Below, one piece after another: positions 45,657 through 57,045 of a stretch of DNA of 64,000 bases. The position numbers and the translations under genes were made by a program. The notes beneath the pieces are model-generated. The model saw nothing but the letters and a program-made list of their open reading frames with translations, did not search any database and had not been told where the DNA came from. Source of the DNA: Hyperoodon ampullatus. Lineage: Eukaryota > Chordata > Mammalia > Artiodactyla > Ziphiidae. Every line of letters begins with the position of its first letter. The stretch's first letter is position 1. The stretch spans positions 9,173,239 to 9,237,238 of the forward strand of contig OX457061.1 of assembly GCA_949752795.1 (NCBI GenBank), read 5' to 3'.

Positions 45657-46185
45657 ACTTTCCAGAGCACCTCTCTCCACTTCTCTCTAAGTTGTTTGAC
45701 ACACAAATTCATGCTTAGTGTGGTAGTTATCCCAGCCACAAATACCACTTTGCCACACATTATGGCAGTGGGCTATACTTATTCTCCTTGTAGGTACACA
45801 TTCATAATCTGCAGAGCTTCTATATTGCATCATAAAGTGAGTTGTAAAAGGCTTGTTTGCAACAGTGTGCAACCCCTGTGTGTGCCAGGCCACACTCCCA
45901 GGAGAAATTCTAAAGCTACACGAAATTACTTTATCTCTTTTAGCCCATTTGTCAGCTTACTGCGATTAACATCCAAAATGAGCACCGAGTGAGGTCATTT
46001 CAGGCTAATGCGTCTTCCCCAAACAGTGTTCTGTTGGTCAAATGAAATAATTGAGAGAATGTCCCATAATACAACATGCTTTGGAAAGAGGCAAATATAA
46101 GGAATAATTTTGGGGGGGGAAGCTCTACTTCCTATTCTAGCTGTAGAATAATTAATATAAAATAATAACAATAATAATAGCAGCA
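45657..46185. other. Intergenic stretch, nothing recognised
   Basis: AT-rich sequence with a G8 run at 46110-46117 and an imperfect (AAT)n stretch at 46145-46180. No repeat family or gene assigned. Confidence 0.4.
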
Positions 46186-46410
46186 GAAATAATCACCATT
46201 TATTGGGATCCACTCCAGCCTGGCAATGAGCTCATTGCTTCACACACATTCTCACTGAATGCACACACCAGCCTTACGAGGAAGATGCTCATGTTGTTCC
46301 CCATCTACAGATGGGGAAATTGAGGCACAGGCAGTTGAAGACACACACTGGGAGAGCTGGGATTTGAACCTGTGTCTTTCAGAGCCCAGGCTCTTAATCA
46401 CTACATGTTT
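46185..46410 (-). repeat. MIR SINE, antisense
   Basis: 'accatttattgggatccactccagcctggc…ttccccatctacagatggggaaattgaggcacaggc…gggatttgaacctgtgtctttcag' is nearly full-length MIR. Confidence 0.85.
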
Positions 46411-46710
46411 CTGCTTTTATCTACCTGGTTTATGCCAGGCTGTGAGCGCCTGGCACTGGTGTGACCCAGAGAGGAACTTGCCCAGGTGGTAGTGGGGGTT
46501 AAAATCCTCCTACTTCGCTCAAGCAAAGTTGGCTGCAGGGCTGGAGCCCCCACCCAGCTTGGTTCCTTCTGCCTGGTGGTTGGTAGTGGTTCACAGGGTG
46601 CAGGCTGATACGGGGAGGGGGCATCACAGGCGGCCCCTCCTGACCTCTGCTCAGGCAGGTTAGAAGCAACTCACCAGCAGTCACTTGGAAGGAAAAGGGG
46701 AAGAAAGTTA

Positions 46711-47235
46711 CCAGTCAGGTCAAATTTTTTTTTTTTTTTTTTGCGGTACACGGGCCTCTCACCCTTGTGGCCTTTCCCGTTGCAGAGCACAGGCTCTGGA
46801 CGCGCAGGCTCAGCGGCCATGGCTCACAGGCCCAGCCGCTCCACGGCGTGTGGGATCTTCCGGGACCAGGGCACGAACCTGCGTCCCCTGCATCGGCAGG
46901 TGGACTCTCAACCACTGCGCCACCAGGGAAGCCCTATTTTTTTTTTTAATTTATTTATTTTTGGCTGCTTTGGGTCTTCGTTGCTGCGTCGGGCTTTCTC
47001 TAGCTGCAGCGAGCAGGGGCTACTCTTCGTTGCAGTGCGCGGGCTTCTCATTGCGGTGGCTTCTCTTGTTGCGGAGCATGGGCTCTAGGCGCCTGGGCCT
47101 CAGTTATTGTGGCAGATGGGCCCAGTTGCTCCGCGGCATGTGGGATCTTCCCAGACCAGGGCTCGAACCCGTGTCCCCTGCATTGGCAGGCGGATTCTTA
47201 ACCACTGCACCACCAGGGAAGCCCAGTCAGGTCAA
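46711..47235 (-). mobile_element. Two CHR-type SINEs in tandem inside one target-site duplication
   Basis: The 13-bp repeat CCAGTCAGGTCAA occurs once on each outer side (46711-46723 and 47223-47235). Between them lie two antisense CHR elements: a short copy (T run 46724-46742, body to 46935) and a longer older-type copy (tail 46936-46960, body to 47222). Read on minus, the long copy's A-rich tail runs straight into the short copy's GGGCTTCCCTGGTGG start. Confidence 0.9.
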
Positions 47236-47324
47236 TTTTACACAAAGAGGTGACAACATAAAAACATCAGAGGCACAAGAGACCCTGAGTTGCCTCTGGC
47301 TTTGTTAAAAGGAGCTTATATTTT

Positions 47325-47849
47325 TATTTTTGGTAAGCTTTTTTTTTATTATTATGGAAAATTTCAAACATATATAAAAGTAGAGAGAATAATATACCTA
47401 TCACCCAGCTTCAACAATTATAACTCATGCACAATCTTGTTTCATCTACATTCCACCCCAATTCCTCTATCCCAATGGATTATTTTGAAGCAAATCCCAG
47501 ACACTCTGACATCTCAACTGTAGCTATTTTAGCTGTATCTTTCTAAAAATTAAGAAAATCTTTTTTAAAAAAGAAGGCTGGGCTTCCCTGGTGGTGCAGT
47601 GGTTGAGAATCTGCCTGCCAATGCAGGGGACACGGGTTCGAGTCCTGGTCTGGGAAGATCCCACGGATGTCCGTGGATGCCGTGGAGCAACTAGGCCCGT
47701 GAGCCACTACTGAGCCTGCGCGTCTGGAGCCTGTGCTCCGCAACAAGAGAGGCCGTGACAGTGAGAGGCCCGTGCACCACAATGAAGAGTGGCCCCCGCT
47801 CACCGCAACTAGAGAAAGCCCTCGCACAGAAACGAAGACCCAACACAGC

Positions 47850-47886
<37 letters not shown>

Positions 47887-48950
47887 ATTTATTTAAACAA
47901 AAAAGAAGGCTATAGCCATAATACCATTATCACAGCTGGAGAAATTATTATCATCACACATATCTAGTCATTGTTTACATTTCTTTGATGGTCTCATAAA
48001 TGTTTTTTGTACCTTGTAAAAAAGTCCATATGTGTCCCTTAAGTCCCTTTTAACCTATAATCCCCTCCCCCCCCACCTCTCTGCCCTTGTCATTTATTTG
48101 TTGAAGGAACCTGGTTGTTTGTCCTGTAGAGTTTTCCTCAATCTGGATTGTATTCCTGTGAATTCCTTTAACATGTTCTTCTGTCCTCTGTATTTCCTGT
48201 AATTAGATTTAAGGCTTGATGAGATTCAGGTTTGAGTTTTGGCCACAATACTTCACAGGAGGTATCCTGTCCTTCCATCAGGAGGCCCATAATGTCTTGT
48301 GATCCTCTTTTTGTGAGGTTAGCAGTCATTGATGTTCATTGCCCAAGTTCATTCTTTCATTGGGGATTGCAAAGTGATGATATTCTAATTCTGTCTTCCT
48401 TCTTCATTTATTAGCTGGAATACTTGTAAAAGCGAAATTTCTCTTCTTCAACTCTTTAGTTACCCCAAGGTACAGTACAATATCCTTCATACATACAATA
48501 CAGATAGTACAAAGACTTGATTCTTTAATAGTTCTCAAATACTGAGTTGGTTTCCTGACATCCTTGGAGTTATTTTTTATTGAGTTATTATTATTAATTT
48601 TTTAGTATCATTATGAACATAGGGATTTAATGTTATTTGGTGTGTTTCAATCCCCTGCAATTATTATTCTTATTGATACCCAAATGATGCCACAAGACCA
48701 GAGTGAACTCTTTGGGTTGGCTCCTGCAGCCTTTTGACCTCAGTAGGCTTTGATAACTTCCTTGCTTTCTGGAATAGCAAGATGCCCAGGTTTGTCTTGA
48801 ACATTTTCTGCCCCAGACGTGGAATCAGCCATTTCTTCAAGGATCCCTGGTTTCTTTGAGTGGGAAGTGGTATTTAGAGACCACAATTAAGGTTTAAGTG
48901 ATGCTTATTGCCATTGGGTTTGTCATTGTTTCTGGGCATTTTCAGTGGAC
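47325..48950 (-). repeat. Old LINE-derived sequence (L1M/ME-like), interrupted by a SINE
   Basis: 'ggaaaatttcaaacatatataaaagtagagagaataatata', 'cacccagcttcaacaattataactcatgc', 'gaagcaaatcccagacactctgac', then after the SINE 'ataccattatcacagctgg', 'tttgttgaaggaacctggttgtttgtcctgtagagttttcc', 'tcattgatgttcattgcccaag'. I am sure it is a common old repeat; the exact family is less sure. Confidence 0.6.
47567..47911 (+). mobile_element. CHR-type SINE, sense, with 13-bp target-site duplication
   Basis: AAAAAAGAAGGCT repeats at 47567-47579 and 47899-47911. The long-type body has a small internal duplication (ggatgtccgtggatgccgtgg, 47665-47685) and a (TAAA)n tail at 47843-47888. Confidence 0.92.
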
Positions 48951-48959
48951 AGAGCTAGG

Positions 48960-49620
48960 AAATACATTTGTTTTTTTAAAGATAGACTATATCATGAGTC
49001 ATAACTACCAAAACTTGGAAGCAACAAAGATGTCCTTCAGAAGGTGAATGGATAAACAAACTAGTATATCCACACAATGGAATGCTATTCAGTGGTAAAA
49101 AGAAATGAGGTATCAAGCAATGAAAAGAAAGACATAAAGGAGCCTTAAATGCATGTTGCTAGGTGGGAGAAGTCAATCTGAAAAGGATACATATTGTATG
49201 ATTCCAACTATACGATATTCTGAAAAAGGCAAGACTCTGGAGACAGATCCGTGGTTGCCAGGAGTTGGGGTGGGTGGGTGGGAGGGGTGAATAGGCAGAA
49301 CACGGGATTTTTAGGGCACGGAAACTATTCTGTATGATACTACAATGGTGGATACATGTCATTATATGTTTGTCACAACCCTTAAAATGTGCAGCACCTA
49401 GACTGAATCCTAATATCAACTATGGGCCTTGGGTCATAATTATATATCAGTATTAGCTCATCAGTTGTAACAAGTGTACTCCACTAATGCAAGATGTTAA
49501 ATAATGGGGGAAATTGGGGAGGCGGAGATGAAGGGGTATATGGGAACTCTTGGTACTTTCTATTCAATTTTTCTGTAACCCTAAAACTGCTGAAAAAATG
49601 AAGTCTGTTAATTTATTTTC
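48960..49620 (+). repeat. Old LINE-1 3' end (L1M-type), sense
   Basis: 'aaaacttggaagcaacaaagatgtccttcagaaggtgaatgg', 'tgtatgattccaactatacgatattctg', 'aataatgggggaaattgggg…tatatgggaactcttggtactttctattcaatttttctgtaaccctaaaactgct' is an L1M 3' UTR pattern. 49620-50187 is AT-rich and unassigned. Confidence 0.75.
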
Positions 49621-50187
49621 AAAATATGAGTTCAATTGACATTTATAATTTAAATTCAGGGCTATAGTGTTCTTACATAGTCTCATCCGTCTTCCATCCG
49701 CATATCCTTTCTCCCATGCTGTGTGTCCTTTCTTCCCAGTTCCCAGTGAAAGATACACCCATTTGCTAAGTCCTACTCCACATAATACTCTCCGATGAGA
49801 CTACCAATACCACCAAAAATGCAATTATTGATTTTTTTCTTTTGCAGTTTATTTATTTTTGCTTTGCCTTTAGGGAATATCTTACTAGGGATGGACAGTC
49901 AAGACTGCTGTGTTTTAGTCACTTGGAGGAATTCCTCTCCATGTATTTATCACCAACTTGCCATAAGTTAGCTTTTTGTTTGTTTGTTTTCCTTGTGTTA
50001 TTTGGAATTTCTTTTCCAAACGTTTAACATGTTTAAAATGTGGTTATGTAGCATATTTGCCTGGTTTCCAACTCAGGGCCACAAATCATGGAATATTACA
50101 AGTAGTCTAGCTTCTGTCTCTGCTCCTCTACCCTGTTCCCTTCCTCTCCTGTTAGATAACTTTTGCTGCTTCAAATTTTTAGTTTAG

Positions 50188-50486
50188 CCTTTCATTTTAT
50201 TTATTTCTTAATGTATATTTATTTATTTAATTTTATTTTTGGCTGCATCGGGTCTTAGTTGGGGCACGCGGGATCTTCGTTGCGGCATGCGGGCTTCTCT
50301 CTAGTTGAGACGCACAGGCTCAGTAGTGGTGCCGCATGGGCTCAGTAGCTGTGTCACACGGGCTTAGTTGCCCTGCAGCACGTGGGATCTTAGTTCCCCG
50401 ACCAGGGATCGAACCCACGTCCCCTGCATTGGAAGGTGGATTCTTAACCACTGGACCATCAGGGAAGTCCCTATCCTTTCATTTTA
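50188..50486 (-). mobile_element. CHR-type SINE, antisense, with 12-bp target-site duplication
   Basis: CCTTTCATTTTA repeats at 50188-50199 and 50475-50486. Same older subtype as the copy at 44.5 kb ('ccgaccagggatcgaaccc'). Confidence 0.92.
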
Positions 50487-50714
50487 AAATGTAATGCCTC
50501 CTCTTTTCTTAGATAAATAAGAGTATAGTCTACACACTCTTCTCCAAATTTTAAACCAAATTTCTTTCTAGTCAAGCTCCAAATACTGGCAGAGGAAGGC
50601 CTGACCCCAGACTTTGTACACCGTCAGAATCCACCCAATTTGAAATACATTATTTCTGTTCTTTGTTGAGGGCCTACTGCTATTTCCAGGTTTGTGTAAA
50701 AAGATTTCTGTGTG

Positions 50715-50950
50715 TTAGTTGAGCCTTCAAACAATCCCATGAGGTAGGTATTATTCCCCTATTTTGCAGAAGTGGAAACTGGAACTTAACGAACTGGGAT
50801 TTGAACTCCGGTCTCCCTGATTTCACCCATTTGTTCATAAGTATTTCCGAAGCTCCTAACTCTGTTTCAGACCCCATCCCAGGTACTGGGATACAGAGAT
50901 GAACCAGGCAGGGTCCTATCCTCATGGGGCTCGCATCTAGGCGATCATTC
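50715..50950 (-). repeat. MIR followed by an old LINE-type fragment
   Basis: 'caatcccatgaggtaggtattattcccctattttgcagaagtggaaactg…gggatttgaactccggtc' is antisense MIR to about 50830. 'cccaggtactgggatacagagatgaaccaggcagggtcctatcctcatggggctcgc' is an L2/L3-like scrap. Confidence 0.65.
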
Positions 50951-50999
50951 ATGTCTGAGCATCTGTTCATCTGTTGGTCCACCACTGCACAGGGAACGC

Positions 51000-51590
51000 C
51001 TCAAGGGAATCTGTCTGATCCACTCGAAGTGAGAGCCCCGCACAGCAGAAACCAGTGGATGTTTGTTGAATGAATAAATAAATAAATGAAGAAAGAAGGT
51101 TGAAAGAAGAACAAAGCTTGTGGTTATAATGGAAGTCTTATGCCTCTTATACTCAGAAACCTTTGTTAAAAATTTAATAACTTTTAAATTATGGATGTAA
51201 TGCACCTCATTATAGAAAATTTGGAAACTATAGAAAAGCGCAAATGAGAAAATAAAAATAATCCATAATACTAGCCTCCAAAGTTAGTCTTTTTGTGTAT
51301 TCTTTTGGTCTTTTTTATGTATGAATATCTTTTTTTAAGATACAATATTTGGATCTTGCTATATATCTATATCTATATATAGATAGATCTGTAGTTTGCA
51401 TTTAAAAAACTCACTAACGATGTATCATGAACATTTTCCTATTCGAATATCTTTTCAAACCTAAGTGTCTCCTTAGAGGTTGGATTTATTTTCACCAGTG
51501 ACTACATCCTTTACCATATAAAATAATTATAAACTCAAGACTGAGGTTAAGTCATAATGGGAAGCATATTTAGCAGGTTTCTAGGCAGCG
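51000..51590. repeat. AT-rich old repeat DNA with (TA)-type low complexity
   Basis: 'attatagaaaatttggaaactatagaaaagcgcaaatgagaaaataaaaataatcc' is a common old repeat, family uncertain. Low complexity 'atatatctatatctatatatagatagat' at 51360-51387. Confidence 0.45.
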
Positions 51591-51814
51591 CACTGGGCCT
51601 CAGCCATGACCATACAATCTTTCCCCAGCAGACGCCCAGGGAAATGCCTTGAGAATGTCAGCTGGAGGCATCAGCCTTACTTGGCTCCTTTAATACTCGG
51701 AGTTATATTATCAGCACATTCACTTTCTACAGTTCTGATCTCTGCAGGTACCACTAAAATTCTCTCTTGGCTACAGAGGAAGTGTATACAGGCATCAGAG
51801 TGTGATTAAAGGCT

Positions 51815-52015
51815 GTCTCTGGAGTCAGACTCACCCTAAGCCCGGCTCCACATGAGATGGCTGTGCGATCTCGGCAAGGAAATTCACCTCTCTTGGCTTC
51901 AGTTCCCTCATCTGTAACACAGAGCAGCACCTGCTCGCACCTCCACTGGCGGTCACGGGGACAATAGCACAATGGCTGGCACATGATAAGTCACCAATAA
52001 ATATCAGATATTATA
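51815..52015 (+). repeat. MIR SINE, sense, nearly full length
   Basis: 'ctctggagtcagactcaccctaagcccggctcc…gctgtgcgatctcggcaagg…tcagttccctcatctgtaacacag…caatggctggcacatgataagtcaccaataaatatcag' is MIR. Confidence 0.85.
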
Positions 52016-52299
52016 ACTTGTGTTTGGAGCGTTTTCTCTTCTATCCAAGTGGCATTTGCCATTCTCTGGTGTGAGGGTTGCTCTTGACAACTTGTCTTGA
52101 TAGAAAGATATGAAGCAACTGGATGACCAACCATCTTAGAAGGAAGCATTGGACACGAGGGTCTCAGGTGTGCCCTGACCCCACCCTGACCTTAAGCAGT
52201 CAGGCATCCTAAACACATTGACAGGGGATTATGATTTTATTTTGTTTCTAAATTCATCAAAATACTACATAAGTAATCACAGAAGCCAATATCACACAG

Positions 52300-53030
52300 T
52301 AACGAAGTTTCTGGTCTTTGGAGCTAGACAATGAAGGTTCAAATCTCTGCCTCCTTACTTACTATCTGTATCATTATGAACAAACTCTTCCCCATCTCTG
52401 AGCTGCAGCTTCCTCATTAGTAAGTTGGAGATAACTGCAGTGGACAGCTTTTCCCCCTCCCGTCCAGCATCCATTACCCTGCTTTTGCTGTTGCTTTGGG
52501 AGAACCAATTCTCTCCTACCCTGAACTATGATTTCACTCCCTGGCTCTGTGATTGGGGCATGTGACCTGGGCTTACGCCAGTCAGTGCACCCATCACCTG
52601 ACCACAGAGATTGGTTGGTGGGTGGTCATGTGACCCACACCAGTCCAATGGAGTACCCCTTAGGGCCTTTGAAAACCCCTTCTTTTCCATAGCCTTGCAG
52701 TTGTGAGGGTGTGACTGGCTCCTGCTTCAAAGCCATCTTGCTCCCAAATGGGAACATGCTCCAGGGGAATAGAGTCAAGAGAAACCAGTTGTGGACAAAT
52801 TTTGAACCCCTGCTTGAAGCCCAATCATGATTTTCCATTGACACAAGTGAATTAATCCTCTTTCTTTGCTTAAACCAGTTTGAATTGGGTATTCAAACTG
52901 GGTATTCTGTCACTTTCAACTGAAAGAATCCTGTCTCCCAGAATTGTTATAAGGGTTAGATAAGGAAACATATAGAAAGCCCTCAGTGCAGGACTTGGAA
53001 CAAAGTATGTGCTTAATAAATGGTAGTTAT
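52300..53030 (+). repeat. MIR SINE split by an LTR insertion
   Basis: The first half ('tttggagctagacaatgaaggttcaaatctctgcc…ctgcagcttcctcattagtaagttggagataactgcag', 52300-52438) and second half ('ccagaattgttataagggttagataagg…gtgcttaataaatggtagttattt', 52938-53030) read as one MIR with about 495 bp between them. Confidence 0.7.
52439..52935 (+). mobile_element. Solo LTR, ERVL-like (old endogenous retroviral relic)
   Basis: About 495 bp without coding sequence. The 3' part ('gtgaattaatcctctttctttgcttaaaccagtttgaattgggtattc…ctgtcactttcaactgaaagaatcctg') is typical of mammalian ERVL-class LTRs. Family (LTR16/LTR33-like) is a guess. No retroviral gene is present. Confidence 0.5.
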
Positions 53031-53039
53031 TTATATTGT

Positions 53040-53530
53040 TGTCATTATAACTTTGTAGAAAAGCAAGAAAATCAAATAAAAAATATCAGGGAAAACAGTG
53101 CACATTATTCCTAATTTCACCTCTTAGGGATAATCAGGTAAATATTTTGAAATATTCTTCTTCCAGACATTTTCATATATATATATATATATATATATAT
53201 TCATAAAAACCAAAATGGGATTATTCTCTAATACTGTATTATAACCTATTTCACTCAGAAAGCAAACACATCACAAAGATATATCTGCACAGCACAGTCG
53301 TTCATAACAGCGGCATAGCATTCTATGTTTTTGTTGAATATTCAGATTATCTCCAAGTTATTTTTGTATTAATGATGTTGTGATGGCATTTTCTATCATC
53401 TGTCAATCGATCTGTATCTTGATGCATTTCATAATTTTCTAATCAGTTTCTAAGACTAGGATTGCAGAGTCAAAGAGTTTCACAGATTTAAAAACCTACC
53501 TTGTAATTTTTATTGGAATGTTTAGTTTTT
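53040..53530 (-). repeat. Old LINE-type repeat with (TA)n microsatellite
   Basis: 'gggataatcaggtaaatattttgaaatattcttcttccagac…tattataacctatttcactcag…cggcatagcattctatg' follows a familiar old repeat. Clean (AT)n at 53176-53201. Confidence 0.5.
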
Positions 53531-53547
53531 GAATAAAACACATGTCT

Positions 53548-53895
53548 TGGTCTTTTCAGGATGCTATAACAGAATACCAGAGTCCGAGTGGCTTATAAAC
53601 AACAGAAATTTATTTCTTACAGTTCTGGAGGCTAAGAAGTCCAAGATCAGCGGATTTGGTGCCTGGTGAGGACCCTCTTCCTGAGTCATAGACACCTGTG
53701 TCCTCAGGTGGTGGAAGGGCTGAGAGAGCTCTCTGGGGTCTCTCCTCTATAGACACTAATCCCATCCGTGAGGATGGAGCCCTCATGACCTAATCACCTC
53801 CCAAAGGCCCTACCTCCAAATACCATCACATTGGGGATTAGGCTTCAACCTTGAATTTGGGTGGGGATACAAACATTTAGCCTGTAGCAATATTA
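53548..53895 (+). repeat. Mammalian interspersed repeat, family not assigned
   Basis: 'gatgctataacagaataccagagtccgagtggcttataaacaacagaaatttatttcttacagttctggagg…cctcatgacctaatcacctcccaaaggccctacctccaaataccatcacattgggg' is a pattern I know well but cannot name. A related copy lies at 60.4 kb. Confidence 0.65.
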
Positions 53896-54190
53896 TCAAA
53901 CATTTAAATGTCTTTTCCAGATGGCAGGGATCCCAATTCTGTGGGCTCCAAATCTTCTCTGCATCAGACACTTTTACAGGTCTGATGTCATGAGTTCTCA
54001 TGACTCCCCTGGAGGGGAGGGACGGTGATCTCCATAACTCTGACTGCATCAGCCTAGGATGACAGGAAGCAGGATCTTGCTAGCTCTGAGCATCAGCCTC
54101 TTCACTCAGGAGACCTAGCGCCTTGCAGGGCCCCGTTCTTCTTGGTGTTTCAGGGAGACCCCAAGGGGTGTAGAATGTGCACCCACAGGT

Positions 54191-54343
54191 AAGTCCTGGC
54201 TGTCATTTTACTTCGAAAGGAAAATATAGAATTGATTTATTTGCAGATGACATGATCATCCATGTAGAAAAATCCAATGTAATCTACAAAACTGCTAAAA
54301 CTAATTATTGAGATATAATTCACGCAAGTCCTGGTTGTCATTT
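54191..54343 (+). mobile_element. LINE-1 ORF2 scrap flanked by 18-bp direct repeats
   Basis: One frame reads DLFADDMIIHVEKSN, the reverse-transcriptase catalytic region (FADD motif) of L1 ORF2. The inserted 117 bp (54209-54325) has no poly-A end. It is bounded by AAGTCCTGGCTGTCATTT (54191-54208) and a copy with one mismatch (54326-54343). Only about 35 codons remain, so it is non-functional. Confidence 0.75.
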
Positions 54344-55640
54344 GACAATTCCTTCACCCTCCCTCACCTCCTGTGCCATCGCCCTGTGAACAAACTTCAC
54401 CACCGTGGCCACTGGCCACACAGAGACACTCCTCCCCGTGGACTTCATGTGCGCTGATGACCTTGGAAGGGAAAGGGAGGTCATTCCTCTGGCTTTTGTT
54501 TGGTTAGGGGAATGCGCAGCAGCACTGCCTGGGCGCACAAAGGGGCAGAGTTTAGTGAAGTGAGGCTTTCTTCCGCACAGTTCTTTTTCTCCCCAGGGAG
54601 CAGTCAGGAGAGCTGTGTCCACGTGGGTGCTGAACCGCACTGCCACCCACAGTGGTCACGTCCTGCCCACGCCCCGCTCTGTTCCTCAGGCCCTGGGCTC
54701 AGTCTGGCTCTTTTCCTCTCCCAGGGGCCCACTGCTCCTCCCCGGCACTCTGCTCCCATGTTCCCCCAGGCTGTCACATGTCACACGTCCGAACCCACAG
54801 TGGGTGAGCTTCACATCCACCCCAGGATGCTGCTGGGTCCTCGGTGGGCGCAGTAGCTGCTGAGCAGAAGCGTGTTGCTGAGCTTCGATGTGGCTGCGCC
54901 TCCCCCCAAGTCGGAGGGTCCGTTCCCGTGGTGCAGATGCAGAGATGGTGGTTCACAGAGAGGACCGTACCTGCCCAAGTTCTCGCCTCAAGTTATGGTG
55001 GAGCCAGAATTTGTGCCATTTTCTCTCTGATGCCGAGTTCTGTGCTAGTTCTGACGTGTCCTCCAGGACCGGCCATTTCCCGCCAGCTTCTGAAACCCAC
55101 GAGGGGAGAGGCTCTGAGCCGGGAGGAGGGTAGGTGAAGGGATGTGAGAAGCGTGAATGGCATGGCGCTCTGCGCGAGGGTAACTGGGCAGCTTCTCCCG
55201 TCCACATCCCTGGACTGTGGTCCCACACACTCGGTCCCCAGGGCCACCTGTGGGAACCTTCTCTTCCTCAAATCCTACTACCAGACCCAGCTTTCTGCCC
55301 CTGGGGCTCCTGGGTTCGGGGGCCCCTCACCTGCCTGAGCCCTGGGTGGTGTTGGGATGGGGTCGGGCGGGAGGGAGGCTGGGTGTTGACAGGCAGCTGG
55401 GCTCACCGGCTGTGGGCCTGGCCTCTCCCCGCGCCCTTCCTCCCCATCCCAGCTGGCTCCGAAAGGGAAGCGGGGTGGGGGCAACTTCACAGGGAAACTT
55501 TTGTTCTTGCCCAGAACAGACACAGGCTGGGGACCGAGCTTCCCCTTGGCTGCCACGGAGACCGGGGCCACTTGAGTTCATGTTTATTTTCACAGTGTGG
55601 ATTCCATGGAGATAATCGGCCCTGACAGGGCAGCCCTGGA
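54344..55640. other. Unique intergenic stretch, nothing recognised
   Basis: Moderately GC-rich. Several 90-160-codon chance frames on both strands have no recognisable domain. No interspersed repeat is clear. Confidence 0.45.
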
Positions 55641-55644
55641 AGAG

Positions 55645-55830
55645 GGCTCGGGACTCTGTGGAGTGCCTACTATGTGCTAGGCCGGGAGCCAATGAAATCC
55701 TAACCCCCAGAGATCCGATGCTGAATCACACTTGACTGAGGAGGAGGCTGCCAAGGTACAGAGAGGGGAAGCCACTTGCCCAAGGTCACACAGCAGGTTA
55801 GCAGAGTGCTGGAAGGGGAGGCCACATGCT
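55645..55830 (-). repeat. MIR SINE, antisense
   Basis: 'gagtgcctactatgtgctaggcc…aggaggctgccaaggtacagagaggggaagccacttgcccaaggtcacacagcaggttagcagag' is MIR. Confidence 0.85.
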
Positions 55831-55944
55831 CCCCCGGGCTCTTCCTACTTTATGCCTGAGTTACTGGCAAAGCATCTCAGCCTCCCTGGGGCTTCACGGA
55901 AGAGACACTGCCAAGTGTTCCCCACAGGCCGGGGTCCGTGAAGC

Positions 55945-56145
55945 AAGATGGTTAAGAGTGTGGACATCTCTTCCAAGGGGCTCCAATCCAAGCCGAGGCC
56001 TCGGGCAAGCAGTGTTCTCTGAGCCCTAGTCTCCTCCTCTGTGCAATGGGACTAATGACAGCGTCCGTCTCGTCAGAACCGTGCAGCTTGATGAGGGGTG
56101 AGAACTCAGTAATAACCATTGTGAATGTTATTGTAATATTATTAC
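55945..56145 (+). repeat. MIR SINE, sense
   Basis: 'gttaagagtgtggacatctcttcc…gagccctagtctcctcctctgtgcaatgggactaatgacagc…gaactcagtaataaccattgtg' is MIR. Confidence 0.75.
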
Positions 56146-56734
56146 CGCTAGTCTTCCATCTCACCCAGTGCTACACCCTCAGGCTCACCGTGGGCCCAGG
56201 AGTCTCCTACAAGATGTGTCAATGCTGTTCCCGAGTGGAAGCTTCTCCTGCCGAGGCCATGAGGGGCGTGAGGGGGTGCTGACCTGTGTGCGAATCCCGG
56301 CTGCTTGTCATCCCTGGGAGCAGACCAGGGAGTTCACAAGGAATCAACCCCAGCCCCTCCCCGGTTGGGCCGGCGCCCCTCGCCCTGCCGCATCCTCCTC
56401 ACGGGACCGCTGGACCACCCATCCCCTGGCCCAGGCCCTCCCCCAAATGCACCCTCGCCGTTATTTAAATTTTTTTCTGAATTTACTTTTCCCACCACTT
56501 CATTTCATTCCTGAAATACACCTCAAAGCCCCAGATAGACCCAACTCACCAGGCCAGTCATGAGTCCGCCAGTAAGACCGGCATCCGATGTGTGAGGACC
56601 CGAGGAAACAGCCGAATCAAAAACCAAACATGGAACCAATAAAATCTTTAACCTGACACTACAAACTTCCCACAGACTTCAGAGAAATACCTCGAGAAGT
56701 GCACGACCTTTTAGTTTCTCCCCAAGGCTACCAC

Positions 56735-57045
56735 CTCCTCCAGCGGGGTCTTTCTAAAATACAGATTTGACCTTGTCACTTCCCGGCTTCAGAACCCTTC
56801 GATGGCTCCTCATTATTTATTATTCTTATTCGCTTGCATTTATCGAGGTCCTCTGCTTGCTGGGTCCTGTGCTGAATGCCTTTCATGCATTTGTTCCCAT
56901 GGGGCAGGGACTGTTGCTATCCTGGTCTCAGGGAAGAGGGAGCAGCGGTGCGGGGGGACCGCAGGGTCACGAAGCTGGTGAGTGGCGGAGCGGGGATGCA
57001 AACTCAGGTCAGCCTGCGTCCAGAGCCGGGGCCTCTCCAGCTCTC
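56735..57045. repeat. L2 fragment (sense) followed by antisense MIR
   Basis: L2: 'tctttctaaaatacagatttgaccttgtcacttcccggcttcagaacccttcgatggctcc' to about 56812. MIR antisense: 'tatcgaggtcctctgcttgctgggtcctgtgctgaatgcc…ggtcacgaagctggtgagtggcggag'. Confidence 0.65.

Noticed and set aside
46685..47308. 207-codon frame with repeated 'HCATRE' and 'AEHRLRTRR' type peptides
   Set aside because: These peptides recur wherever a CHR SINE occurs (1.5, 9.9, 42.8, 45.4 and 46.7 kb); they are translated SINE.
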